Origin: JBGQBN01 sp041494805
GTDB taxonomy: Bacteria > Acidobacteriota > Terriglobia > Terriglobales > Acidobacteriaceae
Reading direction: 5' to 3'
DNA length: 64,000 bases
NCBI GenBank assembly: GCA_041494805.1
Contig: JBGQBN010000015.1
Location: 1-64,000, forward strand
Shown here: in pieces, positions 35,626-44,221 of the stretch
How the letters are laid out: every line of letters begins with the position of its first letter
Position numbering within the stretch: the first letter of the stretch is position 1
Position numbers and translations under genes: made by a program
Notes under the pieces: generated by a model
Seen by the model: only the letters and a program-made list of their open reading frames with translations
Databases searched by the model: none
Told to the model about the DNA's origin: nothing

Positions 35626-36653
35626 GCCAGATCGCCATTATCGGTGCCGGTGCCTGGGGAACTGGTCTTTCTGTCGTACTGGGACGCCAAGGTTCGCATC
35701 GTGTCTGTCTGTGGGCTTTCGAAAAAGAGGTACGCGATTCGATTTCTACGCAGCGCATCAACCAACTCTTTCTCCCGGGTGAATCCATCCCGGAATCCGT
35801 TTCGGTTACGGGAAAGCTCGCAGAAGCCCTGCACGAAGCCGAAATCGTGGTCAGCGTGATGCCTTCCCAGCATTGCCGTCGTCTCTTCCAGGACATGCAC
35901 CCGCACCTGAAGCCAGGCATGCTATTTGTGAGCGCCACGAAAGGTCTGGAGGAAACCACTCTTCTTCGGATGACGGAAGTGATCGCGCAGATCGTTGCAC
36001 GGGATGGCGCACGGGATGGCGGTTTTCAGCTGCGGGTCGGCGCTCTTAGCGGCCCATCCTTCGCCAAGGAAGTGGCCCGTGGCGACCCCACGGCCATCAC
36101 CATCGCCTCTCAAGATGCTGAGTTGGCGGAGACCGTCCAACGTGAATTCAGCGATCCTCGCTTCCGCGTGTACACCAATAATGATGTCGTCGGCGTGGAA
36201 CTGGGTGGCGCGTTGAAAAACATCATTGCCATCGCCGCTGGGGTCTGTGATGGCCTCGGGCTCGGCCACAATTCCATCGCTGCGCTCATCACTCGTGGCT
36301 TGGCCGAGATTACACGTCTGGTGGTGGCCTGCGGCGGCCGCCCGGAAACCATGTCTGGCCTCGCCGGCCTCGGCGACCTGGTTCTCACATGCACCGGAGG
36401 GCTCTCGCGCAACCGCAGCGTGGGCGTGGAACTGGGCCGTGGCCGCAAGCTCCCCGAGATTATTGCTGGCATGCACGGCATGGTGGCAGAGGGGGTTTCC
36501 ACCACTCAAGCTGCGGTCGGCCTGGCCCGGGCGCGCGGCGTCGAGATGCCCATTACTGAGCAGATGTTCGCACTCCTGCACGACGGCAAAGCACCCCGCG
36601 AGGCCATTCATGACCTGATGACTCGCAGCGCAAAAAGTGAGATAGCTCTTTAG
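35622..36653 (+). CDS. gpsA: Glycerol-3-phosphate dehydrogenase (NAD(P)+)
   Basis: A 343-residue dehydrogenase: Rossmann start IAIIGAGAWGTGLSVVLGRQG, LSGPSFAKEVARGDPTA, the active-site Lys region GGALKNIIAIAAGVCDGLGLGHNSIAALITRGLAE and the GLAGLGDLVLTC signature. It reduces dihydroxyacetone phosphate to sn-glycerol-3-phosphate for phospholipid synthesis. A short Ala-Arg-Asp-Gly duplication (ARDGARDGG, about residues 127-135) sits before the core motif. Starts within the plsY stop. Confidence 0.96.
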   Translation: MSQIAIIGAGAWGTGLSVVLGRQGSHRVCLWAFEKEVRDSISTQRINQLFLPGESIPESVSVTGKLAEALHEAEIVVSVMPSQHCRRLFQDMHPHLKPGMLFVSATKGLEETTLLRMTEVIAQIVARDGARDGGFQLRVGALSGPSFAKEVARGDPTAITIASQDAELAETVQREFSDPRFRVYTNNDVVGVELGGALKNIIAIAAGVCDGLGLGHNSIAALITRGLAEITRLVVACGGRPETMSGLAGLGDLVLTCTGGLSRNRSVGVELGRGRKLPEIIAGMHGMVAEGVSTTQAAVGLARARGVEMPITEQMFALLHDGKAPREAIHDLMTRSAKSEIAL

Positions 36654-36834
36654 CCATAGCTCGAGCTCATAGTTCGCAGTTGGCTGCCAAACCTGACAAA
36701 AAGTGCCATTTTCTCAGGTACTTTCGTAATGCCAACGGCTCGCGATCTCGACCATTCCTACCTCACTTTCCAAGTAAAATTTTAGGGAATCTCTGAACTT
36801 TTGCCGTGTACGAACGCGGCGATTTAGGGTCACT

Positions 36835-38682
36835 TTGTCGCTAAAATTACCTACTCCATCGCGCATCCCGATTCTGTACGTCATCCTGGGCGTGCTGGTG
36901 CTCATCAGCGTAGTGCCGATGTATTTTTACTCGGCGCAGGTGGAATCCATAAACCGCGACCGCCTGATTACCAATGAGAGGCTGCTGCAGAACACGGTCA
37001 CGCGCTCCCTGGCCGACGATATCTCCGAGCATCAGGAATCCCTGCGCATGATGCTGGCCAATTTGTCCTCCGCTTTGCAGGTGGCCAGCGGCGGCGACAT
37101 CACAGCCGAGCATGTTGAGGCACCGGAATTGCGCGCCCTGCTGGAGAATTTCATTTCCTCCTCCGACGACCTTGCTTATGCCACCTTGCTGAACTCGGAG
37201 GGCAAAGGAATTTCCGCCGGCCGCATCGCCCCGGACGCTTTCTTGCAACGTGAACTGGAGCGCGCCTATTCCGCCTCCCGCGAAGGCCGCGTCTATAACG
37301 GCCAAGCCCTGGTTGTCGGCAGCGGGAAGTCTGCTCGCACCGTCATGCTGGTCAGCACTCCGGTCATGTATGGCGGGCGCTTCCTGGGCATGCTCGGATC
37401 GGTCGTGGATTTGCAGTTCCTGATCCGCCGGCTGCAGGAAGTCAATCGCGGCGGACTCACGCCGTTTGTGGTTGACAGCCAGGGCCGCCTGGTTGCCGGG
37501 GCCACGCCTGACTACGCCACCGGTCAGGACATGACCAACTCAGAGATTGTCCGGAACTTCGTCGAGCAAGGCAGCAAGGCGCAACTCGTGGCCGCCACCA
37601 GGGAATTTACCATCAGCCAGGGTAAGAGCGGCATCAAGATGCTGGGTACCTGCAGTCCCGTCATCAACCTAGACTGGGCCGTGGTCGTGCAGAAGCCACG
37701 CAACGATGCCTATCGCGGCGTCTACGAGATGCAACGTACCGCCCGCCTCCTGGCTCTGCTGGCCGTCTTTCTTAGTATTGGAATCAGCATTTACGCCGCC
37801 CGGCGGATCACGAATCCGCTGGAGGTCCTCACCGAGTCCAGCCGCGCCATCGCCCGTGGCGACTTCTCCCAGCGCGTTAAGCTGAAAAGCAGCACGGAGA
37901 TCGGCGAACTGGCGGCAACCTTTAACACCATGTCGGAAGAGCTCGAGCAGTTCGTGCTCGATCTCAAACGCGCCGCCCGGGAAAACCGTGAGCTGTTCAT
38001 GAGCTCCATCCAGATGCTGGCCGGCGCGGTCGACGAAAAAGACCCCTACACGCGCGGTCACTCCGACCGCGTCACCCGGTATTCCCTGATGATCGCGCGG
38101 GAGATGAACCAGCCTCAAGAGTTTATCGAGATCGTGCGCATCTCCGCCCAGCTGCACGACGTGGGCAAGATCGGGATCGAAGACCGCATTCTCAAGAAGC
38201 CTGGCGCCCTCACCCCGGAAGAGTTCGACATCATGAAGACGCACACCACCAAGGGCGCGAACATTCTGCGCCCGGTGGCACAATTGAAAGAAATGATCCC
38301 GGGCATTGAACTGCACCACGAATCGCTCGACGGTCGCGGTTATCCACACGGTCTGAAGGACGCGGACATTCCCCTGCTGCCACGCATCATCGCCGTAGCC
38401 GACACCTTTGACGCTCTTACCACCAATCGCCCTTATCAGCAGGCGCACGAGGTGCATGAGGCCATGCGCATCATTCACTCGTTGTCCGGCAAGCGTCTCG
38501 ATCCCATCGCGGTCTTCGCTCTCGATGCCATCTACAACCGTGGTGAAATTCGCGTGCAGCGCCCGTCCATGCCGCCTCCGCCCCAACCGGCTCCCCAACC
38601 TGCACCCACCGTTCCCCACCAACCCACCGCCCCGCAGGTTGCCGTGGCGGCAGTCGCTGCCGGCAACCCCTCGTCTGAGTGA
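36835..38682 (+). CDS. HD-GYP cyclic-di-GMP phosphodiesterase with periplasmic sensor and HAMP
   Basis: A 615-residue receptor: two membrane helices (residues 12-32 and about 300-320) bracket a periplasmic dCACHE-like sensor, then a HAMP domain (ITNPLEVLTESSRAIARGDFSQRV) and an HD-GYP domain. The HD pair is His441-Asp442 (QLHDVGKIGI), followed by HHESLDGRGYPHGL with the Gly-Tyr-Pro motif near residue 500. The enzyme should hydrolyse c-di-GMP to pGpG/GMP. A Pro/Gln-rich tail ends it. The start is TTG 36835 with no strong ribosome binding site seen. Gap 36654-36834 shows no gene but an AGCTC/AGTTCG word repeat at its left end. Confidence 0.9.
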   Translation: MSLKLPTPSRIPILYVILGVLVLISVVPMYFYSAQVESINRDRLITNERLLQNTVTRSLADDISEHQESLRMMLANLSSALQVASGGDITAEHVEAPELRALLENFISSSDDLAYATLLNSEGKGISAGRIAPDAFLQRELERAYSASREGRVYNGQALVVGSGKSARTVMLVSTPVMYGGRFLGMLGSVVDLQFLIRRLQEVNRGGLTPFVVDSQGRLVAGATPDYATGQDMTNSEIVRNFVEQGSKAQLVAATREFTISQGKSGIKMLGTCSPVINLDWAVVVQKPRNDAYRGVYEMQRTARLLALLAVFLSIGISIYAARRITNPLEVLTESSRAIARGDFSQRVKLKSSTEIGELAATFNTMSEELEQFVLDLKRAARENRELFMSSIQMLAGAVDEKDPYTRGHSDRVTRYSLMIAREMNQPQEFIEIVRISAQLHDVGKIGIEDRILKKPGALTPEEFDIMKTHTTKGANILRPVAQLKEMIPGIELHHESLDGRGYPHGLKDADIPLLPRIIAVADTFDALTTNRPYQQAHEVHEAMRIIHSLSGKRLDPIAVFALDAIYNRGEIRVQRPSMPPPPQPAPQPAPTVPHQPTAPQVAVAAVAAGNPSSE

Positions 38683-38733
38683 CGTCGCGCAATTTTCTTG
38701 CTCACTTTCCGCAATCCTCAGCACCTTGGCGGG

Positions 38734-38760
38734 TTAACCTTGTCTTCCGACCGCTATAAT
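38734..38760 (+). promoter_or_regulatory. Candidate promoter of ftsY
   Basis: TATAAT at 38755-38760, with TTAACC at 38734-38739 (15-bp spacing, short). The ftsY ATG lies about 30 bp downstream. Confidence 0.35.
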
Positions 38761-38791
38761 TGGGTTTGCCGTTAGCGGCCCGAAAATCCCC

Positions 38792-39742
38792 ATGATTCAG
38801 ACCCTTTTTGGCAGCACCGAACAGAAACCCAGTTTCCTCGAGCGCATGAAAGAGGCAGTCACGCGCACGCGAGAAAACCTGAGCGAGCGCATCGAAGAGG
38901 TGGTTTCTTTCGGCAAAGAGATTGACCGTGCGACTCTGGACGATCTGGAAGCCACGCTAATCGGAGCCGATCTCGGCAACACCACAACCCGGGAAGTCCT
39001 GCAGAAACTTCGCGAAAAAGCCGACCGCAAGCAGATCAAGAATGTTGATGAACTCAAGCGTCTGCTGAAGGAAGAGTTGCTCGCCGTTCTCACCGCGGCC
39101 AACTCCCAGCCCGTGCAAAAAGTGGAAGGCTCACCGGAAGTCATCCTGGTCGTCGGCGTCAACGGCACCGGCAAGACCACAACCATCGGCAAGTTGGCGC
39201 AGGTGTTCCGTTCCGACGGCAAGACGGTCCTGCTGTGCGCGGCTGATACCTTTCGCGCCGCCGCCATCGAGCAACTGGAGATCTGGGGACAACGCACCGG
39301 AACCGAGGTCATCCGCACTAAGCCTGGCGGCGACCCTACCGCCGTGCTTTACGATGCTCTGCAAGCGGCCTCCGCCCGCCATAGTGATTACGTCATTGTG
39401 GACACCGCCGGCCGCTTGCATACCAAGACCAATCTGATGGCCGAACTTGAGAAGATGCGGCGCACCGCGCATCGCATAATCCCCGGCGCGCCCCACGAAA
39501 CTCTGCTGGTGATGGACGCGACGACCGGCCAGAACGGATTGCAGCAGGCGCGTCTGTTTACCGAAGCGGCGGGCGTTACTGGCATCGTTCTCACCAAACT
39601 CGATGGCACTGCCAAAGGTGGTGTAGTAGTCGCAATTTCCCGGGAACTGGGTGTGCCCGTGCGCTATGTTGGCGTCGGTGAAAAAGCCGGTGATCTGCTG
39701 CCCTTCGATCCGAAGGATTTCGTGGACTCCTTGTTCGCCTGA
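38792..39742 (+). CDS. ftsY: Signal recognition particle receptor FtsY
   Basis: A 316-residue SRP GTPase with a short acidic/basic N-terminal helix, the four-helix N domain (residues 15-110) and the G domain: GVNGTGKTTTIGKLA (P-loop), DTFRAAAIEQLEIW, VDTAGR, TKLDGTAKGG and the closing GVGEKAGDLLPFDP. FtsY brings SRP-ribosome complexes to the membrane and pairs with Ffh and the SRP RNA found at 26.4 kb. The N-terminal A domain is short, so it likely binds membrane by an amphipathic helix only. Confidence 0.96.
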   Translation: MIQTLFGSTEQKPSFLERMKEAVTRTRENLSERIEEVVSFGKEIDRATLDDLEATLIGADLGNTTTREVLQKLREKADRKQIKNVDELKRLLKEELLAVLTAANSQPVQKVEGSPEVILVVGVNGTGKTTTIGKLAQVFRSDGKTVLLCAADTFRAAAIEQLEIWGQRTGTEVIRTKPGGDPTAVLYDALQAASARHSDYVIVDTAGRLHTKTNLMAELEKMRRTAHRIIPGAPHETLLVMDATTGQNGLQQARLFTEAAGVTGIVLTKLDGTAKGGVVVAISRELGVPVRYVGVGEKAGDLLPFDPKDFVDSLFA

Positions 39743-39839
39743 TTGCGGCTGGCACCGAGCCCGGAGACGAATGGATTCTTCCGGCTGAACTGGGATTAAC
39801 GACTTGTCATAGATTGTTTTTCTGTGCCTCGGCCTCTCT

Positions 39840-41006
39840 GTGGTCAACATGACTGCATCCGACGAGATTTGTCTTCGCCGCGCGCTTGACCTTGCGCGTC
39901 AAGGAATCGGCCTCACTTCACCTAATCCTTGCGTCGGTGCGGTGATCGTCGACGGCAAAGGTGCCATCGTCGGAGCAGGCTCCTATACCTATGACGGCCT
40001 CAAGCATGCGGAAGTGCTCGCCCTCGAGCAGGCTGGAACAAAGGCCCGCGGCGCAACCCTATACATCAACCTCGAACCCTGTTCGCATCAAGGCCGCACT
40101 GGCCCCTGCGTCGACGCAATCATCGCCGCCGACATCGGGCGAGTAGTTGCTTCCATGCAAGATCCTAATCCCCTGGTCAGTGGACAAGGCTGCGCCCGTC
40201 TCCGCTCCGCCGGGATCGAGGTCGAAACCGGTCTTCTCGAAGAAGAAGCAAAAGTATTGAACGAGCCCTTTGCGAAGTACATTCGCCATCGCACGCCTCT
40301 GGTCACCCTGAAAGCCGCCATGACGCTCGACGGCAAGATCGCACCACCTCCGAGCGAGTCGCATAATCCCACTGCACTCGGTGCCGGCGGCGCCACCGCA
40401 GGGTGGATTACCAGCGAACCCGCCCGCGCCCATGTGCAGGAACTACGACACCAGCACGACGCCATTTTGGTCGGTGTCGGCACAGTGATTGCCGACGACC
40501 CGCTGCTCACCGACCGCAGCGGACGCCCTCGTCGACGTCCGCTGTTGCGGGTAGTTCTCGACTCGCGCCTTCGCTTGCCGCTGGAATCGCGCGTGGTTCG
40601 AACTGCCAACCACGATGTGCTCGTGCTATGTTCCTTCACCGAAGAGAAAAGAAAGCATCAACTGCAGGAGCACGGCATACGCGTGCAGCAGATCCCCACG
40701 CCCACGCCGGACGGCCGCCCCGACCTGGCCAGCGTCACCCGGTGTCTCGGAGAGATCGAGATCACCAGCCTGCTGATTGAAGGTGGGTCTATGGTCAATC
40801 GGGCCGCTCTCGTCTCCGGTGTTGTGGACAAGGTCTTTCTCTATTACGCCCCCAGGATTCTCGCGGGCGACGGATCAGTGCCTTTCGCGGCGGGCGCTGG
40901 CTTCACCCGTATGAGTGATGCCGCTTACCTAAAGAAGATCAGATTGCACCGCTTCGGAGAAGACTTCGCGGTGGAGGGCTACTTGCTCGACCCGTACGGA
41001 GATTGA
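39840..41006 (+). CDS. ribD: Bifunctional riboflavin biosynthesis protein RibD
   Basis: A 388-residue fusion. Residues 8-145: pyrimidine deaminase with zinc site HAEVLALEQA and LEPCSHQGRTGPCVDAI. Residues 155-385: 5-amino-6-uracil reductase (TLKAAMTLDGKIA, LLIEGGSMVNRA...). It performs the second and third steps of riboflavin synthesis. GTG 39840 and ATG 39849 are both possible starts. The N-domain is intact. ribE follows after a hairpin-forming repeat; no ribBA/ribH in the window. Confidence 0.93.
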   Translation: MVNMTASDEICLRRALDLARQGIGLTSPNPCVGAVIVDGKGAIVGAGSYTYDGLKHAEVLALEQAGTKARGATLYINLEPCSHQGRTGPCVDAIIAADIGRVVASMQDPNPLVSGQGCARLRSAGIEVETGLLEEEAKVLNEPFAKYIRHRTPLVTLKAAMTLDGKIAPPPSESHNPTALGAGGATAGWITSEPARAHVQELRHQHDAILVGVGTVIADDPLLTDRSGRPRRRPLLRVVLDSRLRLPLESRVVRTANHDVLVLCSFTEEKRKHQLQEHGIRVQQIPTPTPDGRPDLASVTRCLGEIEITSLLIEGGSMVNRAALVSGVVDKVFLYYAPRILAGDGSVPFAAGAGFTRMSDAAYLKKIRLHRFGEDFAVEGYLLDPYGD

Positions 41007-41014
41007 GCATTTTT

Positions 41015-41095
41015 CACCACGGAGGCACAGAGGCACGGAGAAGAACTGTTGTGAGTAGTCTTTGGTTGAATTGAGTTCTCCGTGTCTCCGTGGTG
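41015..41095. repeat. Long inverted repeat (CACCACGGAG unit) between ribD and ribE
   Basis: CACCACGGAG (41015-41024) pairs with CTCCGTGGTG (41086-41095), and CACGGAGAA (41034-41042) with TTCTCCGTG (41076-41084): together a hairpin with two nested perfect stems. The wording (CCACGGAGGCACAGAGGCACGGAG) is a dispersed phrase common in environmental genomes. Could fold in mRNA between ribD and ribE. Confidence 0.7.
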
Positions 41096-41125
41096 GGTTT
41101 ATGATTGAACGTGCTACGGAGCCCT

Positions 41126-41770
41126 ATGTTTACCGGCATCATTGAAGAAGTCGGACGCGTTGCTCGGATCGCCAGCGAGAATGGCAGCCGTCGCCTTACC
41201 ATCTCTTCTTCACAGCTTGCAAAGGAACTGCAGAAAGGCAACAGCATCGCGGTCAGCGGCGTCTGCTTGACTGCGGTCGAGATCACGCCCAAGTCCTTCA
41301 CCGCTGATCTGGCAGAAGAAACCTGGAACCGCACGTCGTTCTCTCGGATCAAGAAGGGCGCACTGGTCAACCTCGAACTCCCCCTGCGCGCTGATGGACG
41401 CTTCGGTGGCCATATCGTCCAAGGACACGTGGATGGTACGGGCAAGTTCGTTGCCCTCGAGCGCATCCGCGGCGCCGACGACTACTGGCTGCGCATCGAG
41501 ATCCCGTCCGAACTGGCACGCTATGTGATTAGCAAGGGCTCGCTGTCCATCGAAGGCATCAGCCTCACCGTGGCGAAAATCGAAGGAGTAAAAGTGACAG
41601 TCGCGATTATCCCCCACACCGCGGAGATGACTAATCTGACCTCGTTAAAACGTGGCGATCCCGTCAACCTCGAAGTGGACATGATCGCGAAGTACGTGGA
41701 GAAGATGATGAAGGGCGAATCGGCGAATAGCTCGATCACGGTGGAGCGATTAGTGCGGGAGGGATTTTGA
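41126..41770 (+). CDS. ribE: Riboflavin synthase, alpha subunit
   Basis: A 214-residue protein of two homologous lumazine-binding barrels: MFTGIIEEVGRV (first) with SGVCLTAVEI, and GHIVQGHVDGTGKF (second) with KGSLSIEGISLTVAKIEG. It converts two 6,7-dimethyl-8-ribityllumazine to riboflavin. ATG 41126 is the family start (CGGAG upstream); an earlier ATG reads non-homologous sequence. A repeat-built hairpin separates it from ribD. Confidence 0.95.
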   Translation: MFTGIIEEVGRVARIASENGSRRLTISSSQLAKELQKGNSIAVSGVCLTAVEITPKSFTADLAEETWNRTSFSRIKKGALVNLELPLRADGRFGGHIVQGHVDGTGKFVALERIRGADDYWLRIEIPSELARYVISKGSLSIEGISLTVAKIEGVKVTVAIIPHTAEMTNLTSLKRGDPVNLEVDMIAKYVEKMMKGESANSSITVERLVREGF

Positions 41771-41782
41771 GAGCAGGCTCTG

Positions 41783-41873
41783 GGCTTCAGGCTCTAGGCT
41801 TCAGGCTTTAGGTTTCAAGTCAGTGTTTGTGTTCACCGCAAGCACCAAAACCCAGAGCCTAGAGCCTGAAGCC
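41783..41873. repeat. 16-bp inverted repeat between ribE and the Mla ATPase gene
   Basis: GGCTTCAGGCTCTAGG (41783-41798) matches exactly, inverted, CCTAGAGCCTGAAGCC (41858-41873). The left arm is itself part of a repeated CTTCAGGCTCTAG word string. It lies between convergent genes and may act as a bidirectional terminator. Confidence 0.7.
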
Positions 41874-41876
41874 TTT

Positions 41877-42644
41877 TCACGCTTCCAGCTTTAATTCATC
41901 CAGTTCCAAAAATTCCTGCACGATGGGTTCCCGGCTTCCTTCCATCTCTTGAGATGTTCCAAAGAAAATCACTTTGGCCTCATGCAGGAAAACCACGCGG
42001 TCGGCCAGCTTCTTGGCCAGGCGCATGTCGTGGGTCACGACCACGCTGGTCAGGTGCAACTGAATCTTCAGCCGCTTGATCAGGTCTCCCAACAGTTGCG
42101 CCATCAGTGGATCCACCATGGTGGTGGGTTCGTCGTAGAGCACACAATCCGGCTGAGCCGACAGGGCCCGCGCGATGGCCACCGAGCGCTTCATCCCGGT
42201 GGACAAGTCCGAAGGCAGCAGGTCGCGCATCTCCTTCACCCCAACCATCTCCAGTAGGCCATCCACAATCTGCAGAATCTGCTCTTCGCTCAGGTCCCTG
42301 CGCTCACGCAGTGGAAATGCCACATTCTCGCCCACGGTTAACGAGTCGAACAGGGCGCCGTTCTGGAAGACCATGGTCACTTTCTTGCGAATGCGCTCCA
42401 GTTCTTCCTCGGGGTAGTCGGTGATATCCTCGTGGGCCACGATTACGCGGCCGGAATCCGGCTTGAGAAATCCCATGATGTGGTGCAGCGCCACGGACTT
42501 GCCCACGCCGCTCCGTCCCAGGATGCATACCGTCTCCCCAGGCATCACGTCGAAGCTGACGTGATCGAGCACACAATTATCACCAAAAGACTTGGAGACG
42601 TCCTTGAATTCGATATACGGTCCCTGCTTGGCGTTCGTGTCCAT
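41877..42644 (-). CDS. ABC transporter ATP-binding protein, MlaF/MceG type
   Basis: A 255-residue ATPase: Walker A GRSGVGKSV, Q-loop MVFQNGALFDSLTV, signature LSTGMKRSVAIARAL and Walker B CVLYDEPTTMVDPL. The GALFDSLTVGENVAFPLRE and T-G-M-K-R wording is that of MlaF-type ATPases that drive lipid transport between membranes with MlaE/MlaD. The permease and substrate-binding genes are not adjacent here. ATG 42644 (MDTNAKQGPYIEF) is preferred over 42659. A tandem repeat lies just upstream. Confidence 0.88.
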   Translation of the reverse strand: MDTNAKQGPYIEFKDVSKSFGDNCVLDHVSFDVMPGETVCILGRSGVGKSVALHHIMGFLKPDSGRVIVAHEDITDYPEEELERIRKKVTMVFQNGALFDSLTVGENVAFPLRERRDLSEEQILQIVDGLLEMVGVKEMRDLLPSDLSTGMKRSVAIARALSAQPDCVLYDEPTTMVDPLMAQLLGDLIKRLKIQLHLTSVVVTHDMRLAKKLADRVVFLHEAKVIFFGTSQEMEGSREPIVQEFLELDELKLEA

Positions 42645-42645
42645 T

Positions 42646-42677
42646 GATCTAGTAATCAATCGATCCAGTAATCAATC
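42646..42677. repeat. Tandem 16-bp repeat upstream of the Mla-type ATPase gene
   Basis: GATCTAGTAATCAATC (42646-42661) is followed directly by GATCCAGTAATCAATC (42662-42677), one mismatch. A GATCCTCCC pair follows at about 42692-42716. On the minus strand these are right in front of the start codon, so they may replace the usual leader. Confidence 0.7.
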
Positions 42678-42744
42678 CTCGGCCAGTGACCGATCCTCCC
42701 GTGCCGATCCTCCCAATGATAAACGGTCTCTCACCCTTAGCTCC

Positions 42745-43353
42745 TCAGTGTCCTCTGCCGTCTGGTTTGACTCCCCGCCAATCCTCCGGTGTATTCAAGT
42801 TGTGAAACATCTCCTCCGAGAAACCTGCTCGTGACAACTCCTCTTCACCGATCACTCGCGTCTCGACTTCGGAAAACAGCGTATCAATCTTGTTTCGTCC
42901 TTCTCGCAACGAACGCTCCGCGATTTCCGCAAAGCCCCGCCGGTATACGGCGCATAATGGCTGCCAGCCCCCACTTGCACGCGCCACTGTAACCATCGCG
43001 CTCGTCTCCCGCGCTTTCGAAACCAGATACTCCAGAAACTTCGGCTCAACGAAGGGAAGATCAACCGCTAACATCAGGTTCCACTCGGTGGCACTGGTGA
43101 CCAGCGCCGCATGAATCCCGCCCAGCGGACCGCGCTCGCGATACACGTCTTCGACCATTCTGCCAAACCCAGCAAAGATCTTCGCCTCCCCGACAATAAA
43201 CACCGTCTGCGCCACAGTGCCGGCCAACGCAAGCGCGCGCTGCAGCAGTGTCCGGCCTGCCAGTTCGAGAAAAGCCTTGTCTCTCCCCATGCGAGTGCTC
43301 TTGCCACCCGCCAGAACGAAAGCCGTGACATCGTCCACGCGGTCATGATACAC
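42745..43353 (-). CDS. mobA: Molybdenum cofactor guanylyltransferase MobA
   Basis: A 202-residue nucleotidyltransferase: AFVLAGGKSTRMGRDKAFLELAG (GTP-binding start), VEDVYRERGPLGGIHAALV and MLAVDLPFVEPKFLEYLV (metal-binding Asp). It adds GMP to molybdopterin. The start appears to be GTG 43353 (or GTG 43338); no ATG is available in frame near the motif. Genes for the molybdoenzymes are not in this window. Confidence 0.9.
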   Translation of the reverse strand: MYHDRVDDVTAFVLAGGKSTRMGRDKAFLELAGRTLLQRALALAGTVAQTVFIVGEAKIFAGFGRMVEDVYRERGPLGGIHAALVTSATEWNLMLAVDLPFVEPKFLEYLVSKARETSAMVTVARASGGWQPLCAVYRRGFAEIAERSLREGRNKIDTLFSEVETRVIGEEELSRAGFSEEMFHNLNTPEDWRGVKPDGRGH

Positions 43354-43515
43354 GCCCCGTCCTCAACCTCACGCATGGAGACGAAATCGCGGCAAAGCCA
43401 TGAACCTATAACATCTTGCACGGGTTCACTGCACTGACTACACGAAAGTAACCTACCCAACTCTGCCCTCCCGTTAGATGATGTCCTCGCCGGTGTTCCG
43501 CCCGGAAAGACGAAC

Positions 43516-44052
43516 ATGCCACAGAAGTTATTGGACGTTCTCATGCTTGGTCGCTGCTCGCACGAATTTTCCTGGCCCCGGCGGGCCGCCGACGGCCACT
43601 ACTACCAGGTCTGCCTGCTATGTGCGGTTGAGTACAAGTACGACTGGAAAACCATGCGCCGCATCGAGCGTGTGGAACACGGCAAAGCCGAGGCGACAAC
43701 TACAACCCGCCGTAGCCGCAGCCATACCAAGAAGCCGACCTGGGTCCCACGCGCCCGGCGCCTCAAGTTACACACTCCGGTGCGCTATCGGGCGAAGAAC
43801 TTGGGCAGCTGGTACGAGGGCATCATCGAGAATCTCAGCCAGTCGGGCGTGCTCTTCCACGGCCCACAGAATTTGCCCGATAACACGCTGGTGGAAATGG
43901 TTTTCGAGATGCCGGAAGAAATCTCTGGCCAGAAGAACAGCACGGTTCTCTGCCAGGGACGCATCATTCGTGCCAAAGAGGCCCGTGACAGCGCCGAAGG
44001 CGCGGGATTGGGAGCCTCCATCTTGGATTACAAATTCCTCCATCAGACTTGA
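43516..44052 (+). CDS. PilZ-domain protein with Cys-rich N-terminus
   Basis: A 178-residue protein. The PilZ c-di-GMP site is intact: RARRLKLHTPVRYR (R-x3-R region, near residue 80) and ENLSQSGVLFHG (D/N-x-S-x2-G). Before it, residues 12-45 contain CSHEFSWPRRAADGHYYQVCLLC, a Cys/His spacing that could bind zinc. It probably reports c-di-GMP level and fits the HD-GYP enzyme encoded 6 kb away. The partner is unknown. The 162-bp upstream gap to mobA (divergent) contains no other gene. Confidence 0.85.
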   Translation: MPQKLLDVLMLGRCSHEFSWPRRAADGHYYQVCLLCAVEYKYDWKTMRRIERVEHGKAEATTTTRRSRSHTKKPTWVPRARRLKLHTPVRYRAKNLGSWYEGIIENLSQSGVLFHGPQNLPDNTLVEMVFEMPEEISGQKNSTVLCQGRIIRAKEARDSAEGAGLGASILDYKFLHQT

Positions 44053-44221
44053 TCGCAGATGAGAAGAAACTATTTTTGGCGCGATATCCGTCCGCTAACT
44101 GCTTGGCAGCTTTGGTTATGACTCTGGTACCAGAATGTTGTGGCTCCATAATTTTGCGCGGAACCGTCCTATTCTGCATCTAAAGTATTTGTATCGGTCC
44201 ACACGATCAGGAGTGATCCCT

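Noticed and set aside
41007..41125. FMN riboswitch before ribE
   Set aside because: The region is taken up by a dispersed-phrase hairpin and lacks the conserved FMN-aptamer blocks.
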